This document shows positions 42,532 through 51,429 of a stretch of 64,000 nt of DNA, one piece after another. Below the pieces are notes generated by a model, which saw nothing but the letters and a program-made list of their open reading frames with translations, did not search any database and was not told where the DNA came from. The translations under genes and the position numbers were made by a program. Origin of the DNA: Chloroflexi bacterium UBA6077 (GTDB taxonomy: Bacteria > Chloroflexota > UBA6077); the NCBI GenBank assembly GCA_002436065.1, contig DIXP01000109.1:31045-95044 (forward strand), read 5' to 3'. The stretch's first letter is position 1. Each line of letters starts with the position of its first letter.

Positions 42532-42647
42532 TGAGAGCAACGATGCTGATACGAGCGCATTATACCATCGGCAGCACCGCCCCATTCCAATAGGATTCCC
42601 CGGTACTGTACGTCGGATCGTGGAAACGGGACGCCCGGCCTGCTGTC

Positions 42648-45600
42648 ATGCAGAGCGTGGAGCGAAGCATCTCCAGTTGCTTCTTGTGGGCGTCCGGAAT
42701 GGGGACACAGTCCCTCTTGAAGGCGGACACCTGGAGACGGTTGTCGTTGGCTCTTGACCCTCCCATTTCCCGCACTATAATCGAAGCACAAGGTGCCGCC
42801 GGAACTTCGACCGTAGATCCATGGAAGGACTCCTTGAAACCACAACGCGAGCGAGTGGATCTCCCCAGAACTTACGTCTCCCGGGCACGGCTGCTCCGCA
42901 AGCTGTCCCAGGCCGTCAAATGTAAGCTCACGGTGATCTGCGCCAACGCGGGGTATGGAAAGACCACGCTGCTGAAGGAGTTCAGCGGCTACTCCGGCCT
43001 GCGCACCGAGTGGTATTGCCTCACCAGCGCCGACCGAGACGTCGTACGGCTTGCCGATGGTTTGGGGAAGTCGCTGAGCTGCCTGGCCGGCGACCCTGAA
43101 CCCGCTCGTGACGGACGCCCCTCGTCGCACCAGCCGGAGACGCCTGATGTCGCCTTCTGCAGCGAGGCACTCCTGAGACAGGCCGCCCAATTGGGACCTA
43201 AGCCCTCCCTGCTGGTGCTCGATGACTACCACAAGGCCCAGGGATCGCATGATGTGGATCTCCTGATCACATCACTCATAGATGGTGCCCCTCCCGCACT
43301 GCGTCTCGTCATCCTCTCCCGCAAGGTCCCTCGTCTCCCCCTCGCCAACCTGATGGCCCGACAGGAGCTGTTCACGATCGCCGAGGAGGAGCTTGCCTTC
43401 ACCCTGGAGGAGACATCGCGGTTCCTGCGAAGCGAGCCCGCCCTTGCGTTGGACGACGAGGCGCTCACGGTCGTACACGAGAGAACCGAGGGCTGGGCCG
43501 CCGGGCTCGCCATGGTTCTCCAATCCCTTCGGTACGGCCGCCAGGAGCGGGTGATGTCCATCATCACCGATCCCTCGGCATCGTTGTGGCTGGTCTACGA
43601 CTACCTGGCCGAGGAGGTCTTCGACGAGCAGGAGCCAACCATCCAGGATTTCCTCGTCAAGACGTCGGTGCTGAACAGCATGGTCGCGCCGGTGTGCGAC
43701 CACCTGCTTGGAGCGAGCACATCCCAGCTCACCCTGCTGGCGCTGGAAGAGCGCGGCCTATTTACCACAAGCGTCGGTCTGTCGAAACGGGTGTTTCGAT
43801 ACCACCACCTGTTCAGGGAGTTTCTCCGAGAGAAGCTCTACCAGCGCGAGTCCAGGAAGGCCGTCGAGGCTCTCCATATGAAGGCAGCCGAGTACTACGA
43901 GGGTGAGGCGTCGTGGGAGGACTGCGTTCAGCACTACGTGAAGAGTGGCGACGTGCTGAAGGCCGCCCAGGTGGTCGAAGCGGTCGGTGAGCGGTACATC
44001 TTTTCCGGCCTGTCCCAGACGGTCGATCACTGGTTCAGCATTCTGCCGCGGGACCTGGTCGCGACGAGGCCCTGGCTTCTAGCCATCAAGGGGCGACTGG
44101 CCCACATGGCCGGCAGGACTGAAGACGCGCTGCGACTGCTGGAGCGCGCGCTGAGGCTCTTCCGTGTTGCCGGCGACAGCATCGGCCAGGCTTGGACGGC
44201 CGGAGAGATAGGCTTCGTGAGGTATCGGTGCGGGCAGCTTGGGCAATCCCTTCACCAGTTCGATCTGGCGCTCTCGCAAGCGCCTTCGGGGAACAAGCTC
44301 AGGAGCCAACTCCTCACCATGCGAGCCATATCGTATCGCGGAATGGGAAGGCTGGATGAGTCCGTCAAGGACTTCGAAGAGGCGCTGGATGAACTGGCAT
44401 ATGTGGACGACGAGGCGGTGCGGCTGTGGGATCAGAGCCATGCGCTGAGAGACCTGGCGATAGCCCGGATGGAGAAGGGAGAGCCGCAGGACGCCCTTTC
44501 CGATGTCCGCGAGGCGGTAGAGCTGTGCAACGCCAGCCGGATCGGTGAGCGTGAGGAATGCTGGGCCCTGGCTATGTGGGGCACCGTCCTCTGGGCCAAC
44601 GGCGATTTCGAAAAGAGCATTGCATCCCTCAATCGCGCCCTCTCTCTGTGTAGCCAATTCGCCCACCACCAGGTGGACTACATTTCTCTGTGGCTGGGCA
44701 ACTCCCTTCGAGATAGCGGCCACTATGCCGAGTCGGATAAGAGCTATGCGCAGAGCAAATTCGCCATGGCCGAGCATGAGAGGGCTTTCCTGGCGGTTCT
44801 CAGTGGCCGCGCCCAGTCCGCCAAGTCCATCGGCGCTCTGCTCCGCAGACGATCCGTCCACTCGGAACGCATCGATGATAGGATCAGCGCCGGAGTGACG
44901 CTCGCCGCGGTCCTTCGGGAGTGCCATGAGCCGGAGAAAGCCCTGGAACTCATTCGAGAAGCAGTCCGGCTCACGGATGCCCACGGTTACCTGCTCCGGA
45001 AAGTAAGCGCCCTGTTGCACCAGGCGCATATCGAGTACGAGCTGTCCAGACCAAATGAAGGCCGAGAGACACTCCGGCAAGCACTCGAGCTTGCCGCTGC
45101 CCGGGACTACCAGCACTTCTTCTGGTGGAATCCTCGAGTAGTCTCTTTCCTATGTCAGAAAGCGCTGGAAGAGGGCATATACGCCGACTACGCCTCGGGT
45201 CTGGCAAGGCAGCGGCTGAACCAGGATCCCTCGCCCGCCCCGGCATCCATTCCGGTTGTCCAGCAAGTCAACGCCTCCAAACATGGAAGCAGCCAATCAG
45301 CGTCAACATCCCAAACGTCGACCCTACCGCTGGACCAGGCCATGGCAGGCTGTCCCGATCAGGAGCTAAGGGTCTCGCTGTCACGGGCAGTGGAGGAGGG
45401 ACTTGTTGCCCCCAGCGGGGTGCAGATCCTTCGCTCCCGGTATGGCCTTTCCTGGAGAGAGATAGTGGTCCTTACTGAGTACTATTTCCGCCCTCGCAAA
45501 GAGCCGGGAGTTGTGGTTACCATCTCCCGACGAGAGTGTGCCCAGCGGCTCTTCATCTCCGAGAACACGGTCCGGTGCCACATCAACAGCATCCGGAGCA

Positions 45601-45686
45601 AGCTGGGGTTGCCGCCTCGATCAACCGGCGAGCAGCTCTTCGAGTGGGCCGTCGAGGCCGGGCTGCTGCCCACCAGGGGCGTGTAG
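42648..45686 (+). CDS. Large MalT/AcoK-type LuxR-family regulator
   Basis: A 1012-aa STAND-type regulator. The N-terminal ATPase part has the P-loop NAGYGKTTLLKEF at residues about 100-112 and the segment LLVLDDYHKAQ. A long helical-repeat (TPR-like) region fills residues about 440-850. A C-terminal LuxR HTH lies at about 955-1005 (ISRRECAQRLFISENTVRCHINSIRSKLG). MalT and AcoK have the same order; AcoK controls acetoin dehydrogenase genes. An acetoin/2-oxo-acid dehydrogenase operon begins 540 bp downstream, which supports a similar role. The start is uncertain; ATG at 42648 and 42699 are both possible and residues 1-60 look poorly conserved. Confidence 0.85.
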   Translation: MQSVERSISSCFLWASGMGTQSLLKADTWRRLSLALDPPISRTIIEAQGAAGTSTVDPWKDSLKPQRERVDLPRTYVSRARLLRKLSQAVKCKLTVICANAGYGKTTLLKEFSGYSGLRTEWYCLTSADRDVVRLADGLGKSLSCLAGDPEPARDGRPSSHQPETPDVAFCSEALLRQAAQLGPKPSLLVLDDYHKAQGSHDVDLLITSLIDGAPPALRLVILSRKVPRLPLANLMARQELFTIAEEELAFTLEETSRFLRSEPALALDDEALTVVHERTEGWAAGLAMVLQSLRYGRQERVMSIITDPSASLWLVYDYLAEEVFDEQEPTIQDFLVKTSVLNSMVAPVCDHLLGASTSQLTLLALEERGLFTTSVGLSKRVFRYHHLFREFLREKLYQRESRKAVEALHMKAAEYYEGEASWEDCVQHYVKSGDVLKAAQVVEAVGERYIFSGLSQTVDHWFSILPRDLVATRPWLLAIKGRLAHMAGRTEDALRLLERALRLFRVAGDSIGQAWTAGEIGFVRYRCGQLGQSLHQFDLALSQAPSGNKLRSQLLTMRAISYRGMGRLDESVKDFEEALDELAYVDDEAVRLWDQSHALRDLAIARMEKGEPQDALSDVREAVELCNASRIGEREECWALAMWGTVLWANGDFEKSIASLNRALSLCSQFAHHQVDYISLWLGNSLRDSGHYAESDKSYAQSKFAMAEHERAFLAVLSGRAQSAKSIGALLRRRSVHSERIDDRISAGVTLAAVLRECHEPEKALELIREAVRLTDAHGYLLRKVSALLHQAHIEYELSRPNEGRETLRQALELAAARDYQHFFWWNPRVVSFLCQKALEEGIYADYASGLARQRLNQDPSPAPASIPVVQQVNASKHGSSQSASTSQTSTLPLDQAMAGCPDQELRVSLSRAVEEGLVAPSGVQILRSRYGLSWREIVVLTEYYFRPRKEPGVVVTISRRECAQRLFISENTVRCHINSIRSKLGLPPRSTGEQLFEWAVEAGLLPTRGV

Positions 45687-45771
45687 CACCGCTCCCACGC
45701 CTCGGTGCGAGCGGCGTTCTGTCGATCTCGCCATTCCCTGCACTTGTAGTACCCCTGCTTTCGTACCCCTT

Positions 45772-45789
45772 ATCGTACCGCGGTACGAT
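45772..45789. promoter_or_regulatory. 18-bp perfect palindrome upstream of the dehydrogenase operon
   Basis: ATCGTACCGCGGTACGAT is exactly self-complementary. It sits between the MalT-like regulator gene and the small HTH gene, about 190 bp ahead of the latter. It is a likely protein binding site, possibly for one of these two regulators. Confidence 0.45.
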
Positions 45790-45976
45790 GCGCCCCCCTC
45801 TCAAGCCATGGACAATGGTCACGCTGCCGCCCTGGCCCCGGTAACGTAGGGCAGTGGGCTTGTCCCCTGCCGCCCGGTGGTCACCACGACCCGACTATGC
45901 GCCATACCAACGATGCCCGCCGAAGCCAGCGTAATGGAGCGTCTGCGCGAGTAGCTTCTCAACTCAGGAGGCCCTC

Positions 45977-46228
45977 ATGCTGACCGACAACCCGAAATTG
46001 TCGTGGGGTTTCTCCACGCGCTCTTTCGTGAACGTGGTGCAGGCTGCCATGCTGCTGCGCGTCAGCGAGTCGACGGTTCGCCGCCGCTGCCGCCTGGGAC
46101 TTCTTCCAGCCATTCGCAGTGGACGGGAGTGGCAGGTGGAACTGGAGGCGCTTCGCCAGCTTGCCAACGAGCCCGTTCCGAATGCCGCTGGCCGAGGGCA
46201 AGAGAATAGACCGGAAAGGAGATCATAG
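45977..46228 (+). CDS. Small excisionase-like HTH DNA-binding protein
   Basis: An 83-aa protein with an HTH_17 (excisionase/MerR-like) domain: NVVQAAMLLRVSESTVRRRC, then RLGLLPAIRSGREWQVELEAL. The ATG at 45977 follows AGGAGG. It ends 1 bp ahead of the E1 alpha start, so it is probably the first gene of that operon and could regulate it. It is not linked to any integrase here. The gap 45687-45976 before it holds a CGTACCCCTTATCGTACCGCGGTACGATG stretch with small inverted repeats (ATCGTACCGCGGTACGAT is a perfect 18-bp palindrome at about 45772), perhaps an operator. Confidence 0.78.
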   Translation: MLTDNPKLSWGFSTRSFVNVVQAAMLLRVSESTVRRRCRLGLLPAIRSGREWQVELEALRQLANEPVPNAAGRGQENRPERRS

Positions 46229-46229
46229 T

Positions 46230-47231
46230 ATGGATCCGACACGTGATGATCTATTGACGATGTACCGATGGATGGTACTGAGCAGGGTGTTTGACCTGCG
46301 GGTGTGCGACCTGTTCAAGGAACGCTCTATTCCGGAGGGGCAGCATGCCAGCACCGGGCAGGAGGCCATTGGCGTGGGAGGCTGCTACGGCCTTCGACCC
46401 GACGACGTAGTATCCCCGTCTATGCGATCTCGGGTTGCCAGACTCATGCGCGGCATCACCCCCAAGGAGCACATGGCCGCGATGCTCGGCAAGGTAACGG
46501 GAGGGGTAGCCCGAGGCCGCCACGTATCCCGCCACATGGGCGACATGAAGCTGGGGGTGATCCCTGGCACCGCATCCATCGGCTCCATCATGGCTGTAGC
46601 CACGGGAGCGGGACTCGCCTGCAAGATGAACGGCAAGGGCCAGGTCGTGGTGTCCTTCTTTGGCGATGGAGCCTCCAACGCCGGCGTCTTTCATGAGAGT
46701 CTCAACTGCGCCTCCATCTACAAGCTGCCGGTGATCTTCATCTGCGAGAACAACCAGTACGCCATCAGCACCCACATCAGCCACTCCATGGCCGTCAAGG
46801 ACATGGCCGACCGGGCTATCGGCTACGGCATGCCCGGCAAGGTCGTGGACGGCAACGACGTCCTGGAGGTGTACAGGGCGACCCAGCAGGCCGTGGAGAG
46901 GGCCAGGGCAGGAGAAGGACCGAGCCTGCTCGAGTGCAAGACCTACAGATGGCGAGGACACACGGAGATGAACCCACCAAAGGAGTACAGGGTTTCCGGT
47001 GACGAGTACGACGCCTGGCTGGAGCGGTGCCCCATCAAGCGGCTGAAGGAGCAGCTGCTGCGCGACGGCGTCACCCGAGAGGAGGAGCTCGCCGCGATCG
47101 ACTCCGAGGTATCTCGCGAGGTCGAGGAGGCCGTCCAGTTTGGGATCGAGAGCCCCTACCCACCCCTGGAGGATCTCTATGCCGATATCGTCGCTCCGGT
47201 GGGAGCCGGTGCCCATGGGGAGGTGAAGTGA
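46230..47231 (+). CDS. acoA: 2-oxo-acid / acetoin dehydrogenase E1 component, alpha subunit
   Basis: A 333-aa ThDP-dependent subunit. The ThDP-binding stretch GDGASNAGVFHESLNCASIY, then FICENNQYAIST, and the phosphorylation-loop region RWRGHTEMNPP are clear. RHVSRHMGD and GITPKEHMAAMLG fit the AcoA / PdhA group. The start at 46230 follows AAAGGAG. It overlaps the beta gene by 1 bp (TGATG). Together they decarboxylate a 2-oxo acid or cleave acetoin and pass the acyl group to E2 lipoate. Acetoin is favoured by the AcoK-like regulator and the neighbouring alcohol dehydrogenase, but other 2-oxo acids are possible. Confidence 0.85.
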   Translation: MDPTRDDLLTMYRWMVLSRVFDLRVCDLFKERSIPEGQHASTGQEAIGVGGCYGLRPDDVVSPSMRSRVARLMRGITPKEHMAAMLGKVTGGVARGRHVSRHMGDMKLGVIPGTASIGSIMAVATGAGLACKMNGKGQVVVSFFGDGASNAGVFHESLNCASIYKLPVIFICENNQYAISTHISHSMAVKDMADRAIGYGMPGKVVDGNDVLEVYRATQQAVERARAGEGPSLLECKTYRWRGHTEMNPPKEYRVSGDEYDAWLERCPIKRLKEQLLRDGVTREEELAAIDSEVSREVEEAVQFGIESPYPPLEDLYADIVAPVGAGAHGEVK

Positions 47232-48205
47232 TGAGAGAGCTGACGCTTCGAGATGCCGTATGTGAAGCGATGCGCCAGGAGATGAAAGCCGACCCCAAGG
47301 TGTTCCTGATGGGGGAGGATGTCGGCGCATTTGGCGGACCACTCAAGACCAGCCGAGGACTGCTGGATGAGTTCGGTGCCGGCCGGGTCATAGACACCCC
47401 AATCTGCGAGCAGACCATGGTCGGCATGGGAGTGGGGGCGGCCCTGATGGGCTACAGACCCATAGTGGAGGTGATGTTCTGCGACCTCTTGGCGCTGGCC
47501 TCGGACCAGATGGTCAACCATGCCGCCAAGATGCGCTACCTATGCGGGGGCGAGACCACCGTACCCATGGTGGTGAGGACCGCCACCGGAGTGGGCTTCG
47601 GCCACGGGGTGCACCACAGCCAGAGCTTCGAGACCTGGTTCACCCATGTGCCGGGGCTGAAGGTCGTGATGCCGGTCACCCCCTACGAAGCCAAAGGGAT
47701 GCTCACCTCGGCCATTAGGGACGAAGACCCCGTGCTGTTCCTGGAGCACAAACGGCTGTATGCCACCAAGGGCGACGTCCCCGAGGAGTCCTACGAGATC
47801 CCCCTGAACGAGGCCCATATCAAGCGCGAGGGTACTGACGCCACCATCCTCGCCTATGGGTTGATGGTTTCGACAGCCCTGGTGGCAGCGGAGGAGCTTG
47901 CCCAGAAGGGCGTGAGCGTGGAGGTAGTGGACCTCCGCAGCCTATCCCCCCTGGATAAGTCCACGATCCTTGGTTCCGTGGAGAAGACCGGCAGGGTTGT
48001 GATAGCCCACGAGGCCTGGAAGGCGGGAGGTGTGGGAGCCGAGGTGTCGGCCATGATCGCCGAGGAGGCACTCAACTACCTTGATGCCCCCATCCAGAGG
48101 GTGGCCCCTCCCCACGTACACGTGCCCTACTCCATCCGGTTGGAAGATGCGTTCGTGCCGAGCAGCGCCGACATCGTCCGTGCGGTGGAGAAGGCTCTAG
48201 CCTAA
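47231..48205 (+). CDS. acoB: 2-oxo-acid / acetoin dehydrogenase E1 component, beta subunit
   Basis: A 324-aa transketolase-type subunit: MRELTLRDAVCEAMRQEMK, then VFLMGEDVGAFGG with the glutamate that acts on ThDP, EVMFCDLLALASDQMVNHAAKM, and the C-terminal domain from VDLRSLSPLDKSTI. It pairs with the alpha subunit to form the active site. The ATG at 47231 overlaps the alpha stop, so the two are cotranslated. The E2 gene follows in 22 bp. Confidence 0.9.
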   Translation: MRELTLRDAVCEAMRQEMKADPKVFLMGEDVGAFGGPLKTSRGLLDEFGAGRVIDTPICEQTMVGMGVGAALMGYRPIVEVMFCDLLALASDQMVNHAAKMRYLCGGETTVPMVVRTATGVGFGHGVHHSQSFETWFTHVPGLKVVMPVTPYEAKGMLTSAIRDEDPVLFLEHKRLYATKGDVPEESYEIPLNEAHIKREGTDATILAYGLMVSTALVAAEELAQKGVSVEVVDLRSLSPLDKSTILGSVEKTGRVVIAHEAWKAGGVGAEVSAMIAEEALNYLDAPIQRVAPPHVHVPYSIRLEDAFVPSSADIVRAVEKALA

Positions 48206-48226
48206 CGAAGGAGGGACGTGGACACC

Positions 48227-49396
48227 ATGGAAGTAAAGATGCCCAAGCTGGGCGAGACCATGCTGGAAGGAGTCATCACCCGGTGGCTGAAGAAGCAGGG
48301 TGACGAGGTGAGCCGGGGCGAAGTGCTGGTGGAGGTTGAGACCGACAAGGCGATCAGCGAGGTGACGGCCCCCTCCAGCGGCATGTTGGAAAGGATCCTG
48401 GCGGCCGAGGGCATCGCCGTGAAGGTGGGTGATGCCTTCGCCCTGCTGGCAGTTGAGGGGGAGGCAGTAGCCCCCGAGGTGGCCTCCCCGCAGGCAGCAG
48501 CAACCGCTTCGGTGCCAGCCCCGAGTCACGATGTTGCGCGCAACGCGGTGCAGGAGCTTGCGCCCAACCTGGCGCCGGTAGCCAGAGCCGGGCGGGTACT
48601 GGCCACCCCCGCAGCCAAGCGGCTTGCCAGGGAGAAGGGGGTTGCGCTGGAGTCGATAGCCGGCACCGGACCCGATGGAGCGATCACCGAGCGGGACGTG
48701 GAGACGGCCTCATCCCCCAGTCCCGAGGTGAAGGACGCCGAGATCGTCGATCTGGTCGGTGCGCGGAAGGTGATCGCGGAGCGGATGCTGGAGAGCCGGC
48801 AGAAGACAGCGCACGTAACCACCTTCACGGACGTGAACGTGACCCGCATAGGCGAGCTGAGGAAGGGGATTGGCGCCACCTACACCGCGTTCGTGGTGAA
48901 GGCGGTGGCCTCGGCTCTGCCGAACTACCCCTACGTCAACTCCTCCATTCAGGGCAATCGGATACTGCTCTGGAAGCGAGTCCATATGGGGGTAGCTGTA
49001 GCTGCTGGAGAGACGCTGCTGGTGCCTGTGATCCGTGACGCCGACAGGAAGAGCCTGCGGGCCATATCCGAGGAGCTGTCGATACTGGCGGAGAAGGGGC
49101 GCAATCGGCAGCTCACGTCCGAGGAGATGCAGGGAGCGACCTTCACGATCTCGAATGCTGGGGTATTCGGCGCCCTCTTCACCACGCCGATCATCAACCT
49201 GCCGCAGAGTGGCATCCTGGGCACCGGCCGTGTCAGCCGAGTGCCGGTGGTGAAGGGAGACCGGATCGTGATCGGGGAGGTGATGTACCTCAGCTTCACC
49301 TACGACCACAGGGTGGTGGATGGCGGTCCGGCAGCCCAGTTCCTGCGGAGTGTCAAGGAGATCCTGGAAAACCCCGATGGGCTGCTGGAAGCCTGA
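48227..49396 (+). CDS. acoC: Dihydrolipoamide acyltransferase (E2) of the dehydrogenase complex
   Basis: A 389-aa E2. Residues about 1-78 form a lipoyl domain with the lipoylated lysine in VEVETDKAISEV. Residues about 120-160 form the peripheral subunit-binding domain (RVLATPAAKRLAREKGVALESI). A catalytic domain ends with TYDHRVVDGGPAAQFL, where H and D are active. It moves the acyl group to CoA. A GTG at 48218 is too close to the ribosome site (GGAGGG at 48210-48215), so I prefer the ATG at 48227. No dihydrolipoamide dehydrogenase (E3) gene is in the window, so the complex must use an E3 encoded elsewhere. Confidence 0.9.
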   Translation: MEVKMPKLGETMLEGVITRWLKKQGDEVSRGEVLVEVETDKAISEVTAPSSGMLERILAAEGIAVKVGDAFALLAVEGEAVAPEVASPQAAATASVPAPSHDVARNAVQELAPNLAPVARAGRVLATPAAKRLAREKGVALESIAGTGPDGAITERDVETASSPSPEVKDAEIVDLVGARKVIAERMLESRQKTAHVTTFTDVNVTRIGELRKGIGATYTAFVVKAVASALPNYPYVNSSIQGNRILLWKRVHMGVAVAAGETLLVPVIRDADRKSLRAISEELSILAEKGRNRQLTSEEMQGATFTISNAGVFGALFTTPIINLPQSGILGTGRVSRVPVVKGDRIVIGEVMYLSFTYDHRVVDGGPAAQFLRSVKEILENPDGLLEA

Positions 49397-49409
49397 TCAC
49401 CCTGCCATT

Positions 49410-49600
49410 CTCAGTGGCCCACCCTGTCATTCTGACAGGTCGCCACTTGGGTGTCATTCTGAGCAGGCCGCAGCCTGCGAAGAATCTCCTGTTGACATAG
49501 TACCAGGAGATTCTTCGGCGCTGCGGCGCCTCAGAATGACAGCGTTGTGGGCGGCACCCCAGAATGACAAGGCACTAGGCGCCGCATCAGAATGGCAATG
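49410..49600. repeat. Cluster of CATTCTGAG repeats and a long hairpin
   Basis: The gap after E2 is filled with copies of the dispersed repeat. The main one (49452-49541) folds into a hairpin: TGTCATTCTGAG pairs with CTCAGAATGACA, and GAAGAATCTCCT pairs with AGGAGATTCTTC. Shorter copies (GTCATTCTGACAGG, CAGAATGACAAGGC) flank it. It may act as a terminator of the dehydrogenase operon. Confidence 0.6.
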
Positions 49601-49668
49601 ACAGGGCTGCCTGCTCAGGAGGACAAGGAACGGCGCAGCATTTACGAAGACTCATTCAAGGAGGACAG

Positions 49669-50706
49669 ATGAAGGCGCTGGTGTGTTACGACCGAGCCCC
49701 CGGCTGCATGGAATTGCGAGATCTGCCCGAGCCCGAGATGGCCGACGATGAGATGCTGGTGGAGGTGGCCTTCGCGGGCATATGTGGGTCCGACCTGAAG
49801 CTGTACCACGGCAACCACCCGCACGCGACACCCCCCATCGTGCCCGGGCACGAGTTCAGCGGAACGATAGCCCGAGTGGGCAGCGCCATCAAGAAGTTTC
49901 GTCCCGGGGATCGGATCACCGGTCTAGGCAAGGTCTACCCCGAGGGCACGGTGGTGGGCGACGATGACAACATCAACAGCCCATCTGGGACGAAGGTCGC
50001 TGGGCTTCACATGGACGGGGCATTCGCCCGATACCTCACGATGAAGGAGCGCTTCGCTCTGAAGCTGCCGGACGAGGTGAGTCTACGAGCAGCGGCTGTG
50101 TGCGAGCCCCTGGGCATAGCCCTCAACGCGGTGATGGAGAGAGCACGGCTTCAGCCCTTCCACCGGGTGCTCGTCTCCGGTCCTGGCCCCGTGGGGCTAT
50201 TGGTGGTGCAGGTGGCCCGTCTGTATGGCGCCGAGGTGATGGTAGCCGGAACCTCCGTCGATGAAGGCAGGCTCGCCCTGGCTCGCACACTGGGTGCGAC
50301 AGAGACCATCGATGTGCAGAAGCAGGATCTTGCGGATGCAGTCGCCAGCTTCACTGGAGGCCAGGGCATGGATGCGGCGTTCGAGTGCGCCGGGGCTGCC
50401 GGTTCGGTGAACAACTGCCTGGCGTCGTTGCGTTGGTACGGACAGCACGTCCAGATCGGGACTTTCCCGGCGGGCAAGCAGGTGGAGGTGCTGTTGAATC
50501 ACGTCCTGTTCAAAGAGCTGACCATCTCCGGTGTCTACGGCCACGTCTGGAGCTACTGGGCCAAAGGGCTGCGACTCCTGTCTCAGCACAGGGTTAGCAC
50601 CGAGGCTGTCGCTTCCCACACCTTCCCCCTCAGCCGCTGGCAGGAAGCGTTCGATGTTGCTGAGCGGCGTGAAGGCGTCAAGGTGCTGATAACCCCGGAG
50701 GACTAA
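49669..50706 (+). CDS. Zinc-type alcohol dehydrogenase family protein without the structural zinc site
   Basis: A 345-aa medium-chain dehydrogenase/reductase. The catalytic zinc ligands are present: C38 in GICGSD, H and E in PGHEFSGT, and the glutamate in VCEPLGIA. The coenzyme loop is VSGPGPVGLLVVQVARL. The lobe that normally holds four cysteines for structural zinc (C-x2-C-x2-C-x7-C) reads GKVYPEGTVVGDDDNINSPS instead and has none. Closest in type are threonine, butanediol and sorbitol dehydrogenases. Its place after acoABC suggests oxidation of butanediol or a related diol. The start is ATG after AAGGAGG. Confidence 0.82.
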   Translation: MKALVCYDRAPGCMELRDLPEPEMADDEMLVEVAFAGICGSDLKLYHGNHPHATPPIVPGHEFSGTIARVGSAIKKFRPGDRITGLGKVYPEGTVVGDDDNINSPSGTKVAGLHMDGAFARYLTMKERFALKLPDEVSLRAAAVCEPLGIALNAVMERARLQPFHRVLVSGPGPVGLLVVQVARLYGAEVMVAGTSVDEGRLALARTLGATETIDVQKQDLADAVASFTGGQGMDAAFECAGAAGSVNNCLASLRWYGQHVQIGTFPAGKQVEVLLNHVLFKELTISGVYGHVWSYWAKGLRLLSQHRVSTEAVASHTFPLSRWQEAFDVAERREGVKVLITPED

Positions 50707-50907
50707 GCATCCCGATGCCAAAGGTGTTGATAACGCCGGAGGTCCAAGCATTCCGACGTCACCTGTCACTCTGAGCACCCCCATCCCTGTCATCCTGAGC
50801 GGGGAGCGAAGGATCTTCTGGTGGGGTAGGCACGATTTATTTTTCACATGAAGCGTCGCAGCGTCAGAGAATCGCCGGTAGCGAATTCCTTATCGAGGGG
50901 GACACTA

Positions 50908-51402
50908 ATGACCTCCACCAGCCGAATGGGTGACATGGTGGGCGGCGGCATCGCCCTCCTGCTCGGGGTCTATTATCTGTTTCAGGCATTTCAGCTAAAG
51001 TTCTGGACGGTGGGAGGCAATCCCGGCGCTGGTTTCATGCCCACCGCGCTGGGAGTTGCGCTCATCTTCCTATCGCTCATCCTGATCGGCAAGACGTGGC
51101 GAGAGGGAGCTAGAGCCACGGCTGAGGTCAGGGCGCCCATGGATCCGACGGTCCTGAAGCGCCCTTTCCTAATCCTCGTGGCCCTGGCTGGCTACGTCCT
51201 GCTGTTCCCATACCTGGGGTATGTTCTGACCAGCATTGGCCTGGTCGGCTTCCTTCTCTGGGCCTTCGATCCGTCCGAACCCAGCCGCCTGAAGTTGACG
51301 CGAACGATCGTCGTGAGCACCAGCGTCGTGATCCTCTTCTATCTGATTTTCGGCATTGCGTTGAGAGTCGAGATCCCGCCTTGGCCAACTCTTCTTGACT
51401 GA
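50908..51402 (+). CDS. tctB: Tripartite tricarboxylate transporter small membrane subunit TctB
   Basis: A 164-aa protein with four hydrophobic segments, beginning DMVGGGIALLLGVYYLFQAFQL and ending VVILFYLIFGIALRVEIPPWP, the usual layout of TctB. It works with TctA in the inner membrane. The frame is open from 50848; I choose ATG 50908 because GAGGGGG lies 8 nt ahead. It is followed by tctA at 27 bp, then a cupin gene and a binding protein. Confidence 0.85.
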   Translation: MTSTSRMGDMVGGGIALLLGVYYLFQAFQLKFWTVGGNPGAGFMPTALGVALIFLSLILIGKTWREGARATAEVRAPMDPTVLKRPFLILVALAGYVLLFPYLGYVLTSIGLVGFLLWAFDPSEPSRLKLTRTIVVSTSVVILFYLIFGIALRVEIPPWPTLLD

Positions 51403-51429
51403 TAACCTTCCGTACAAACGAGGTGTGGA

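Noticed and set aside
40635..42534. Several + strand frames of 200-300 codons opposite the DUF4838-like gene
   Set aside because: They are proline- and arginine-rich shadows of a very GC-rich gene without ribosome sites.
44079..45116. A 345-codon − strand frame in the large regulator gene
   Set aside because: No domain and fully inside the regulator coding sequence.
45977..46228. Excisionase of a prophage
   Set aside because: The HTH type fits, but there is no integrase or phage gene; the place ahead of the dehydrogenase operon points to a regulator.
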